Assembly: GCF_963169125.1 (NCBI RefSeq)
Contig: NC_084795.1
Location: 275,662,122-275,726,121 of the forward strand
Length of the DNA: 64,000 nucleotides
Reading direction: 5' to 3'
Origin: Humulus lupulus
Taxonomy: Eukaryota; Streptophyta; Magnoliopsida; Rosales; Cannabaceae
Shown: one piece after another, positions 49,001 to 58,782 of the stretch
Position numbering within the stretch: the first letter of the stretch is position 1
Layout of the letters: every line of letters begins with the position of its first letter
Notes under the pieces: generated by a model
The model's input: the letters and a program-made list of their open reading frames with translations, nothing else
What the model was told of the DNA's origin: nothing
The model's database searches: none
Program-made: the position numbers and the translations under genes

Positions 49001-50613
49001 ATTATGATTGTGATATTCTTTACCATCCAGGGAAAGCCAATGTGGTGGCTGATGCATTGAGCCGCAGAGGTCCAGGTCAGTTGTATAGCTCTGTTCAGAT
49101 CTCAAGGGAGTTAGCTGATGAGATGGTTAGAGCGGGAATAGAGTTGGTAGTGGGCCAGTTGGCCAACATTACTCTACAGTCGACCCTGCTAGAGCGGATC
49201 AGAGAGGGGAAGTTGACAGACGCTCAGTTGCAGAGGGTTAGAGAGGATGTTTTAGCAGGAATAGCTAAGGACTATTCTGTTTTAGAGGTTGGTTTACTTC
49301 GGTATCAGGGGCGGATTTGTGTTCCAGCCGACGAGGGGATCAGACGGGAGATACTAGATGAGTCTCATACGACGCCGTACTCGCTTCATCCGGGTACCAC
49401 AAAAATGTATCAGGATCTACGGACTTTGTATTGGTGGCCCGGAATGAAGAGGGATGTGGTAGAGTACGTTGCTAGATGCTTAACCTGTCAACAGGTGAAA
49501 GCTGAGCATCAGCGACCAGCAGGGTTGCTTCAGCCTTTGGGTATTCCTGAGTGGAAATGGGAGGATATTACTATGGATTTCGTAGGAGGTCTACCCAGGA
49601 CAATAGGGTTTCATGACTCAGTATGGGTGATAGTGGATAGATACACCAAGTCAGCCCATTTTCTTCCCGTGAGGTCAACTTATACTGTGGATCAGTACGC
49701 TGAGTTGTACGTGAAAGAGATCGTATGTCTCCATGGGGTTCCTAAGTCTATTGTGTCAGACCGGGATCCTATTTTCACTTCCAAGTTTTGGGGAGGTTTG
49801 CAGAAAGCTTTAGGAACTCAGTTGAAATTCAGTACCGCCTTTCATCCTCAGACTGATGGACAGTCTGAAAGGACGATCCAAGTGCTGGAGGATATGCTCA
49901 GAGCTTGTGTGATTGACTTTGAGGGTTCGTGGAGTAAGTACCTTCCGTTGATTGAATTCTCGTACAACAATAGTTATCAGTCAACGATTGGAGTGGCTCC
50001 CTATGAGATGTTGTATGGGAGGAAGTGTAGATCGCCTATCCATTGGGATGAGATGGGTGAGAGGAGATACTTGGGGCCAGATATGGTTCAAAAGACAAGT
50101 GAGGCCATAGAGAAGATCCGGGCTAGGATGCTCGCATCTCAGAGTAGGCAGAAAAGATACGTTGATCCTAAGCGTAGGGATGTGGAGTTTCAGGTTGGTG
50201 ATCACGTCTTTCTTCGAGTTTCACCTCTGCGAGGGGTGAGAAGGTTTGGTAAGAAGGGCAAGCTGAGCCCTAGATTCATTGGATCATTCGAGATCCTGGA
50301 AAGGATTGGTCAGGTGGCTTACAGGTTAGCCTTGCCGCCATCGTTGTCTGGAGTTCATGACGTGTTCCATGTCTCCATGCTTCGGAAGTATGTCTCAGAT
50401 GTGACTCATGTATTGAGGCATGAAGATCTGGAGTTACAGGCAGATTTAGCTTATGATGAGCGACCAGTTCAAATCTTAGATCGGAAAGACAAGGTGTTGC
50501 GAAATAAGACAATTCCTTTGGTTAAAGTGCTGTGGAGAAACAGTAAGGTCGAGGAGGCGACCTGGGAGCTTGAGACAGCTATGCGGGATCAGTATCCGGA
50601 GTTGTTCAGGTAA
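46078..50613 (+). pseudogene. Gypsy gag-pol polyprotein, one frame with three TAG stops
   Basis: A single frame of 1,511 codons before the final TAA, interrupted only by TAG at 46501, 47410 and 48823. In order: capsid-like region with EWMTLITTILDF and WEEFKDLFNQKYY; zinc knuckle CYVCGVVGHLRKDY (340-353) in which the fourth Cys is Tyr; protease with IDSSVTHSF (D403), where the usual DSG is DSS; reverse transcriptase with [12 protein letters not shown] and [10 protein letters not shown] (about 48286-48315); RNase H with [10 protein letters not shown] and [10 protein letters not shown]; integrase with HPGTTKMY and CLTCQQVK zinc ligands, the [16 protein letters not shown] and QTDGQSERT catalytic blocks; and a C-terminal chromodomain-like segment. 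No frameshift is present. Amber stops plus the altered zinc knuckle and protease make it inactive. Confidence 0.92.
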
Positions 50614-50649
50614 ATTTCAAGGACGAAATTCTCATTAGGAGGGGATAGT

Positions 50650-52804
50650 TGTAACGACCCAAATTCACTAATAAGGCTTAAGGGCCTTGATTAGTGTGCC
50701 GGGAGGGCATGATGGGAATTATGTGTGATTTTTATGATTAAGATGCATGATTATGATTTATAGCATGTTGTATGACTATGTGAATTATATTATGTGATAA
50801 TTATGATGTGTGAATTGTACCACGTGGGTGCTGTGATACCAGTGTGATGCACGTGCCGAGACGGTCCTAGAAAAACTAGATAATGGTAACTGGTGATTTG
50901 GTAACCTGCGTAACTGTTAGTAACCATAGAGAGTAACAGGTTTTATGGGGAAGGTGGTAGAATTGCAAAGCTGATGAAAGGACTGGTATGCCCTTGAGGT
51001 TTAGTTAGGAAGGGGTATTAGTGGAAGGGTAGAATAGTCATTTGGTAGGATAAATGACCATGAGCTGAAGGGAAAAAGATCATATACGTATAACACTTAG
51101 AGAATGGGGTTTATGCTGAAAATTGGAGACCTAGAGGAAGAGCAAGACTAAGAAAAAAAAAAGGGAGAAGCAGAATTTAGCTTTTGGAAGAAGAATTAAG
51201 GATGATTGAAGTTGTCAAGCAAGCTTAGATCAAGAATATTCAGAGGTAAGATCTTGATTATGATATATCCAAGTTTTAAGTCTGAAATTTTAGATAATGA
51301 ATGTGAATTGAGGCAAGTTGGTGGCTGATTTTATGTGATTTCAGAATTGGGAAAATCAAGGGGGAAGGAGGTTTAGAGCTGGAGGTTGGACTCATCACTC
51401 AAGGTAAGGTCTCTGTGTGTTTATTAGGCTTGTTTCTGTTAGGGTATAGGGAGTTTGGAGTGTGGTTTGTGTTTGAGTTCAAGCTGTTCTTAATTTTCTG
51501 GTTTGAGTTGTTAAGTGTGAAATTCAAGAGTGAATTTTAGGATTGAAGGTGTGAGTGAGCTTGGGCATGATGTTTTTGGGTTGTTGTGAGGTTTATTAAG
51601 GGTTTAGAGTTGGTTTTGGGACTTAGGATGGAGTTAGGGGTGATTTGGAGAGGTTGAAGCTCGGGAAAACGCGAAGGGAAAAACCCAGAATTCTGGGCTG
51701 CGAAGGCGTGCCGCGGCACGGGTTTTGTGTGCCGCGGCGTGGAGTCCCTGACTGATGGGTGCCGCAGCACAAGAAAGTGGTGCCGTGGCACAAGGCCAAT
51801 TTCAGAGTGTCACTTTTGGCAATTTTTGGCCTTTGCTCCGGGGGTTCGGGGGAATGTCTCCGGGGTGTTGTTCTAAGGTTTTGGGGGTTCCGAGAGTGTG
51901 GGTTAGGTTCTGGGAAGGTAGTCTTGGATTGGTTAATGACAAAGAATATTATATTTGTGTTGTGATTAGGACTTTGGAGAGGCTCGGAGTAGAGGACCGT
52001 GCTTGTGGCTACGTGGCATCGGAAACCAATGAATTGAAAGGTAAGAAAACCGCACTCGAATGTATGGTTGTGAATGGGACTAAGTGCTCCCGAGAGTTGT
52101 ATTGTGTCATCGTTGGTATTATGCCAAGGGACACGTATAAGCGGTCTAAGAGTACCGTTCATGATTTTAGCGCACAGAGCGCGAATTGGCCACTGGGCGC
52201 CGGAAATAATAGGATAACAGAGGGAGCTGCCTGTGAGCGCTAGCCCTGGTTATCGTCTGTGCATTATGTATTTGAGCTGAGATGCTTAGTATATGAAATA
52301 CTTGATTGATGATATACTTGAGTTGATGAGATGCTATATGTGTAATTGACCTGTTGCTAGTTGTTCATGCTCTGTTGTTGCTGTGTTTTCTTGCTGGGCC
52401 TTGGCTCACGGGTGCTACGTAGTGCAGGTAAGGGCAAGGGCAAGCTGGACCAGGCCTGAGGTGGAGAGCTCTGAGGTGAAATGTACATGGCCAGCCGTTC
52501 GATCACCACGGTCGAGGAGTGTGTCAGGACAGAGATTACCTAACAGCTCGTTTTTGCCTTAGTATGGCCAGTCAATGTATTTAAACTTTGTAACTTTTGT
52601 AAATGGCTTTTAAACTGTCAATTTTGGGATCCCATGTACATAAACAATGTTTAGTAATGAAAACGTAACTTTTGAGACCAAAACACTTTTAACCCTAGTT
52701 CCTCTACTATTCCAGTAACACGCTTTTACTTTAATGACTTGATTAGCAAGTCTGGCACTTTATAAACACACAGTGTAACGGTCTTGGCTATCCAGGGCGT
52801 TACA
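50650..52804 (+). repeat. 3' LTR of the gypsy element
   Basis: 2,155 bp, from TGTAACGACCC to GCGTTACA. Contains a cluster of TGCCGCGGCA-type palindromes at about 51707-51795 and a G-rich stretch at 51838-51890. No coding content supported; the open stretches inside it are chance frames. Confidence 0.88.
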
Positions 52805-55013
52805 ACCACCGAAAGATTACTCCGGTGATGATGTGTTGAAGTAATTAGAGAATTTGCTGATTAGACATCCTGGGAAACACAAAGAATTTGGTGGTGTGAA
52901 ACGCAAAAGGGCTCCGATTGAACTTAATTGGTCGAAGAAGAGCATATTTTTCGAGCTTGATTATTGGAAGGAGTTATTGTTGAGGCATAATTTGGACGTA
53001 ATGCACATTGAGAAGAATGTTTGCGACAGTGTCTTGGGAACTTTGTTGAACTTAGAGGGAAAATCTAAAGACACTGACAATGCAAGACTTGATCTAGCAG
53101 ACATGAAAATTAGGGAAAAACTCCACCTCCGCAAAGAGGGAAACAAGTGGAAGAAACCGCACGCCAGTTACACCCTCAGTGTCCCGGAGCGTCGAGTTTT
53201 CTGTGAATTTGTGAAGCTAGTTAAATTCCTGGACGGTTTTGCTGCAAACCTTTCGAAGAATGTCAATGTCAATGATGGCAAGATAACTGGGCTGAAATCA
53301 CACGATTGCCACGTGTTGTTTCAGCAGTTGTTGCCCGCCGCAATTAGGTCGTTTTTGGTTCCTAAAGTTCGGAAGCCAATTATTGAGTTGTGTGGTTTTT
53401 TCAAAAAACTTTATGCACGGACTTTGAATGTGAAAGACCTTTAGAAGATGGAGACATACATTATCACCATTTTATGCAAGTTGGAAATGATATTTCCTCC
53501 AGCATTTTTCGACATTATGGTGCATTTGGTTTTGCATCTTTCGAAAGAGGCAATTCTTGGCGGTCCCGTGCACTTTAGGTGGATGTATCCCATTAAACGT
53601 TCGATGGCAGTTTATAAACAGTATGTAAGAAATCGTGCACGTCCGGAAGGTTCAATCGCAGAAGCTTACGTGGTGAACGAGGCTTTAACCTTTTGCTCAA
53701 TGTACCTGCGGGGGGTTAAGACTCGATTCAATCGACCTGAGAGGATTGACGATCGCGTTGAATCCCAACCAAATCGAGAATATTATATTTATAAGGCTGT
53801 TGGTCGTCCATTTGGTAAGAAATCAAGTATGCTTCTCAATCCGCAGTTAAAGCAAAAGACTGAGTGGTATATCTTGAACAATTGTGCCGAAATTAAGGAG
53901 TACCTTAGGTGTGTTTTCTAGTATTTTTTCAATAATCATGTTTGGTTTATATACCGAGTAAATGCCAAAATCATAATATTGTTGTTCATTTGTAGTGAGC
54001 ATATGGATGAATTAAGAAGACGGGGGGGCTCGAATCTTGAAGTTCAACAAGAAACTGATTTTCCTCAGTGGTTCAAAGAAAGAGTATGTATATTAGTCAA
54101 TTCTTTTCTGAAACCCCACTTAATCAATCCAAAACTAACTTTCAATTTTAATGTTGATAGGTGAACGGTTTGCATGAGTCAACACCTACTGAAGTGAATA
54201 ATGAATTGTATGCTCTCGCAAACAAATCAAGCGGCACCGTGTATTCATATCCAGGGATGATAGTGAATGGTGTGAAATTTGTGACTCGTGGTCGTGATAT
54301 GAAGCTTAAAACACAAAATTGCGGTGTAATGGTGCCAAGTGAGGAAGGAGTGAACTACTATGGAGTTTTGGAAGAAGTAATTGAATTGTCCTACTTGATG
54401 GGTTACAGTGTTGTCCTATTCAAGTGTAGATGGTTCAATACAAGTAGAATTAAAGTGGAATCCAATTTTATGAGCGTATATGTCAAAGAAGAATGTTATA
54501 AAGATGATCTTTTCGTTCTCGCATCTCAAGCGAAGTTGGTGTATTATCTTCGAGATGTGAAAAATGAGGATGATTGGAGGCTCGTTAATGAATACATTCC
54601 GAGGAATGTATGAGATTTCTCAAATTCCGATGTTGATGATACTGAGACCACAAATGATATACCAATATTGCAAGAAGTTAATTTTTCTTCATTTCAGTTG
54701 TGGGTAGAACTTCCAATTTTTGATAATCTTCAGTATAATCGGGTTGATGTCAATGCCACTGAAGTGCACAACGTCGATGATTGGTTGGCGAAGGTTCAAA
54801 TGAATTTGTTGTCGATGATGAAGTTGAATTTGAAGACGACACGTTGGCCGAGTATGAAGACGATGAGGATGACGATAATGTTCTAGTTGATAGTGATAGT
54901 GATGTTCGTAATGATGTTGTAGTTAGTGATGATGAGGAAAGTGATATGTAATTAATTCAAATAAAAACTTTATTTATTATCATTAATTAATGATAGTATC
55001 AGATATAGGTACA

Positions 55014-55835
55014 CACGCACCTATTGGATGCTTTGGGGATAGTCAATGTATTCATGTACTGGTACTCATTTTTTCAATATATTTGATGAAATATATTGAA
55101 AAAATGGATAGTCGCACATGTCTGCTTACTATCTCCAAGGGATCTACTAGGTCGGAATAGGGTAGGTTGGGAAAGACAATGAGTAATAAAATGTTAATTC
55201 AATAGCAAAAAACAATAGTAATGCACTTAGTGGATGCCTTGGGGATAGTCAATGTATTCATGTCTTGGTACTCATTTTTTCAAGATATTTGATGAAATAT
55301 CTTGAAAAAATGGGTATTAGCACATGTCTGCTCAATATCTCTAAGGGATCCACTAGGTTAGAATAGGGTAGGTTGGGAGAGACAATAAGTAATAAAATGT
55401 TAATTTTATAACAAAAAACAATAGTGATGCACCTAGTGGATGCCTTGGGGATAATTAATGTATTCATGTAGTGGTTCTCATTTTTTCAAGATGTTTGAGA
55501 AACATCTTGAAGAAATGAGAATGACTACATGACTGCTTACTATCTCCAAGGGATCCACTAGGTCGGAATAGGGTAAGTTGGGAAAGACAATAAGTAATAA
55601 AATATTAATTTTATAACAAAAAATAATAGTGATGCACCTAGTGGATGCCTTGGGGATAGCCAATGTATTCATGTACTGCTCCTCATTTTTTTTAAATGTT
55701 TGAGAAACATTTTAAAAAACTGAGGAGCAGTACATGACTCCTTACTATCTCCAAGGGATCTACTAGGTCGGAATAGGGTAGGTTTGGAAATACCATAATG
55801 AATAAATGTTAATTTTATAACAAAAAACAACAGAC
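55014..55835. repeat. Four tandem ~206-bp repeats, each forming a ~131-nt hairpin
   Basis: Hairpins at about 55020-55151, 55226-55357, 55432-55562 and 55637-55767 (spacing 206, 206, 205). The outer stem pairs CCTAGTGGATGCCTTGGGG with CCAAGGGATCTACTAGG; the inner stem (about 32 bp) runs from CATGTA...GTTT to AAAC...TACATG with a 3-4-nt loop (GAG or GATG). Linkers (GTCGGAATAGGGTAGGTTGG, AAGTAATAAAATGTTAATTT, ACAAAAAACAATAGTGATGC) are nearly identical. No protein is encoded. Position: between the two genes of the CACTA element. The paired arm differences are described among the findings. Confidence 0.93.
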
Positions 55836-55879
55836 ATACATAATTTGAATTAGTTAATTAATGAATATTTTAATGTAGA

Positions 55880-57904
55880 ATGGCCGAAACAAGTAATGAC
55901 ACAGGTGGTGGCTCCAAGAGAGGCAGGGGAGCTTATTACGGTGCCAATATCGAGGAGCTGGCCATCAAAAAAGTTAGTCATTTGAAAGTAGAGTTTGATG
56001 AAGAAACTGGAAAAGCTATTCAAAAGTACGGCAAGTGGTTCAACAATTCCATGGCTCGTTATTTGCGTAGCTCCGTACCACCAACTACACTAGCTTGGGA
56101 ACAAGTAAAACCAACTAATATCGAAGTTATTCGAAAGAGACTATCTGTAAGCATTTTTTGAACCTTTAATGACTCATTATTAAATATTTTGTCTATCTTC
56201 ATAATATTTTAACAAATTCCAATTTTAATTGTGATTTTAGGAAAAATTCATTTATCCAGAAGACAATCTAGTAATCAACGATGCCATGGTAAGACAAATG
56301 CAAAAACATCTGACTGATTGGCGCCACACGATGAAGAAACACTGGGTAGATGTTGGAGGAGAGGTGGACAATGAGAGAGCGAAGTCAAAACCTTTTGTGT
56401 TGATTACTTCTTCTGATTGGAAAATTCTATGTGATTTTTGGGCTTCTGATTCTCACCAGGTATGCCGTAGATTTTACATTAATTTTTAATTATAAAATTA
56501 CAATTTAGATTAATGAGTACTGTTTTCTTTTTGAAGCGTATATCGAAAAAAAAATAAAGAAGCTCGAGCTAAAATGACCATACCAGGAGGACACGGTTCC
56601 AAATCTATCGTTGCCCATGTTTATGATCACGTAAATTATAATAACCTGTATCATTATATTTACGAAAATATTATAAATGTCACAATGTTTAAATAATTTG
56701 CTTTTTTAGATGGACCCATCTACTGGCCAGCTCCCGAGCATGATCGACACATTCGAGCACCTCCACAAGAAGAAGGATAAATGGATTAGTGATGCAGCGG
56801 CGACAAAACATGTAAGTTGCATAACCTTAACTAATTTATGATCATTTAACTTTAAAAAAGTTTAGTAAATAATTAATAAATATTAATTATTAATTGGTTG
56901 TTGTCAATTAGTAATTATTTATTAATTATTAATTAAATTTTTAACAATGAAATCTTTATAATCTATGTGCCAATATTTTTATGATTAATGATTGTGGACT
57001 AAGATAAAAAAAGAATGTAACTAATGTTGTCCCCGTATCAGGGAGCTTGCGGGCTAAAGTAAATTTGGTCATGAAAATCCATATCTGAATGAGAGACATG
57101 CAAATGTAGTTGATATATATGTTTGGAGACGTAAATTCCTCATTAATGGAATTAACTGCACTTACTGTATATATCAACAACATCTTCATGACTGTCATTC
57201 AGATATGGATTTTCATGACCAAATTTACTTTAGCCCACTTGCTCCCTAATACGGGAACAAAATTAATTACATTCTTTTTCAATCACTGGTCTGCAGTCAT
57301 TAATGATAGGATGTTGGCAGATAGATAATAAAGTTATATTTTATATGTTGTTATATTAAAAATTTATAAGTTAGGTTTTCAAATAATGTTATATTGGAAT
57401 TCGAAATACGTGCTTTTTATTGTGCAGAATGAGATGACCGAGGGTCGAGCATCGCAGAATACGGCCCTTGCATCATCTGCTGCTTCTTGTGTCGGCGAAA
57501 ATGTCAACGGTCATTTCCCGCCTGATATGGATATTGTCACGGATGTCCTTGGACCTCGCTCGTGTTATAAGAAAGGGTTTGGGGGGTTGCCTAGGTTGAA
57601 GGCAATTGGCGCAAAGAGGGCAGCATCTTCGTCAACTTCTCAAATGTCCGGGCAATTGCCACCTGAAGTGGACACCATTTTGCAACAAAATCAGGACATT
57701 ATGCTAGAAAATCATAACCTAAAGAAGCATACTACTAAACTTGAGAGTCGTCAACGGCGTCAAGATCTCCTGCTCAGTGCTTTGTTGAAACAGGTTGGTG
57801 AATTGGTTCCTGGTTTTACTGTTGACTTACCAAACCAGGATTCGGACGAGGACGATGATGCTGACGGGGGCGGGAATGATGAGGCGGGCAGTACTCATTT
57901 GTAG
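55880..57904 (+). pseudogene. TnpA-like plant transposase (PF03004 type) of the second CACTA element, nearly intact
   Basis: Exons: 55880-56146, 56241-56459, 56537-56630, 56710-56811, 57428-57904, GT-AG introns. Starts MAETSNDTGGGSKRGRG; family features are GKWFNNSMARYLRSSVPP, WRHTMKKHW, DWKILCDFW, SKKNKEARAK, GGHGSKSIVAH, and a C-terminal coiled coil (TILQQNQDIMLENHNLKKHTTKLESRQRRQDLLLSALLKQVG) followed by an acidic tail. In En/Spm the corresponding protein binds subterminal repeats and assists excision; this is inferred here. The only break is in exon 3: a run of nine A after TCG brings TAA into frame, where eight would keep it open; without this base the product would be about 385 aa. A sequencing or assembly error in the A-run would make the gene intact. 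Confidence 0.85.
56968..57319. mobile_element. MITE inside intron 4 of the TnpA-like gene
   Basis: Inverted-repeat arms of about 140 bp: TTTGGTCATGAAAATCCATA on the left pairs with TATGGATTTTCATGACCAAA on the right, and AAAAAAGAATGTAACTAATG with the complement of ATTAATTACATTCTTTTT. Ends TGCCAATAT / ATGTTGGCA. The arms are well preserved; no coding content. Confidence 0.8.
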
Positions 57905-58358
57905 AACTTTTTTTCTATTTATTTAAAATTTAATTTATGAGACATTTATTTTACTAAATTAATTTTATATTTTCATGTTTGGTGGAGACAATAAATATTA
58001 ATAGTTGTAATTTTTTATTTATTTATTTATAAAATTTTAATTTTAATTTTAATTTTATTTCTAATTAAATAATATTACTAAAAAATAAAATAATTATTAA
58101 TATATTAAAATTAAAAATTATTAATTAATATTAATATATTGAAAATAATATTAGTAATTTAATCAAAATTATTATTTTAAAAATACTTTTACCGGCGCAA
58201 AATTACGTCGGCAAAAAGTTTCAATCTTAACTTCACATATACACCTTTACCGGCGCAAAAATGCGCTACTAAAAAAGTCAACTTTTGCCTGGGGTTTTGC
58301 CGGCAAAAGTCAACTTTTACCGGGGGTTTTGCCGGCAAAAGTCATCTTTTTTGTAGTG
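57905..58358. repeat. Right noncoding end and subterminal repeats of the second CACTA element
   Basis: A/T-rich sequence to about 58180, then TTTTACCGGCGCAA, TTTACCGGCGCAAAA and two GGGGTTTTGCCGGCAAAAGTC units, ending TTTTTTGTAGTG at 58358. Confidence 0.85.
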
Positions 58359-58782
58359 ATACCTATATAAATATAATTTCGAATAAATATGTAGCGAAAT
58401 AAAATAAATAGATGTCCTGTCAAATTTTGAATAATGAGACTGGGAAGAGATAAACAATTTATGTAGATGACACAAATTAATTTTTTATTTTTAGTCTTAG
58501 TTAGTAAAACTTATTAATTATAAAAAGGTTTAAAAAAGCACAATAACGATAAAGTAAAAAAAAAAAACTTAAATGAGGATTTATATATTGTTATATCATT
58601 TGAAGCAATTAAATAAATTTTGCTTTGCATGCGTTTAAGTTATATTCTCTAACATTCTAGGGGTTATATATAGTTAGATTTGACAATGATAATTTTTCTT
58701 TTTTCTGATCTTTTCTTTGACTATGAATTAACTTTGGTGTGAATATGTTAATATTAAGTTGAAATATAAAAAAATGATCTTA
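58359..58782. other. Short spacer between two CACTA elements
   Basis: AT-rich, no gene or element recognised. Confidence 0.4.

Larger units (their letters stand above)
45660..52804 (+). mobile_element. Ty3/gypsy LTR retrotransposon (chromovirus, Tekay/Del-like) inserted in the CACTA transposase
   Basis: Begins TGTAACGACCC and ends GGGCGTTACA, flanked by a perfect 5-bp duplication ACCAC (45655-45659; 52805-52809) that falls within the transposase reading frame. Primer-binding site TGGTATCAGAGC (45694-45705, initiator Met tRNA type). One gag-pol frame (46078-50613), purine tract AGGAGGGGATAGT, 3' LTR 50650-52804. Domain order PR-RT-RH-IN places it in Ty3/gypsy. The 5' LTR is almost entirely deleted. 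The lineage is inferred from LTR ends and from a chromodomain-like C-terminus ([14 protein letters not shown]). Confidence 0.93.
44358..54951 (+). pseudogene. TNP2-type CACTA transposase, split by a gypsy element and carrying stops and frameshifts
   Basis: DDE transposase of the host element. Segment 1, 44358-45659: Transpos_assoc domain with CPCKKCGN and downstream His (zinc-binding type, residues about 41-75), a frame break near 45040 inside the family's VCGxSR motif, then Transposase_21 with LGLAIDGFNPFGN, GPSSPGKDIDVYMRPL and NDYPAYAMMSEWSTKGYKACP. After the gypsy insert the frame resumes at 52810 (PKDYSGDD) with a stop at 52842, DVMHIEKNVCD, KSHDCHVLFQQLLP, a stop at 53442, and IFPPAFFDIMVHLVLHL (DUF4218), exon end 53908. 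Small exon 53996-54083, then DUF4216 from 54161 (NYYGVLEEVIELSY), a stop at 54611, and an acidic tail out of frame to the TAA at 54949. The N-terminal ATG and the overall layout are family-typical; the copy is dead. Confidence 0.88.
41423..58358 (+). mobile_element. Complete 16.9-kb CACTA transposon with a nested gypsy element
   Basis: Left end CACTACAAGAAATAAGC (41423) and right end reading inward CACTACAAAAAAGATG (58358). Both ends are lined with GCGCCGGCAAAAG / CTTTTACCGGCGC repeats. Contents in order: noncoding leader, TNP2-type transposase (44358-54951, split by the gypsy element 45660-52804), hairpin array (55014-55835), TnpA-like gene (55880-57904), 3' repeats. Flanking trinucleotides GTA and ATA give at best a 2/3 match for the 3-bp duplication. 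Without the gypsy insert the element is about 9.8 kb, normal for the superfamily. Confidence 0.93.

Noticed and set aside
51537..52243. Open frames of up to 179 codons on both strands near 51.5-52.2 kb
   Set aside because: They lie wholly in the noncoding 3' LTR of the gypsy element, overlap in opposite strands and show no domain.
54985..55835. CRISPR-like array (regular spacing of repeats)
   Set aside because: The nuclear plant context, ~206-bp units, palindromic content and nearly identical linkers are unlike CRISPR; treated as a hairpin array.
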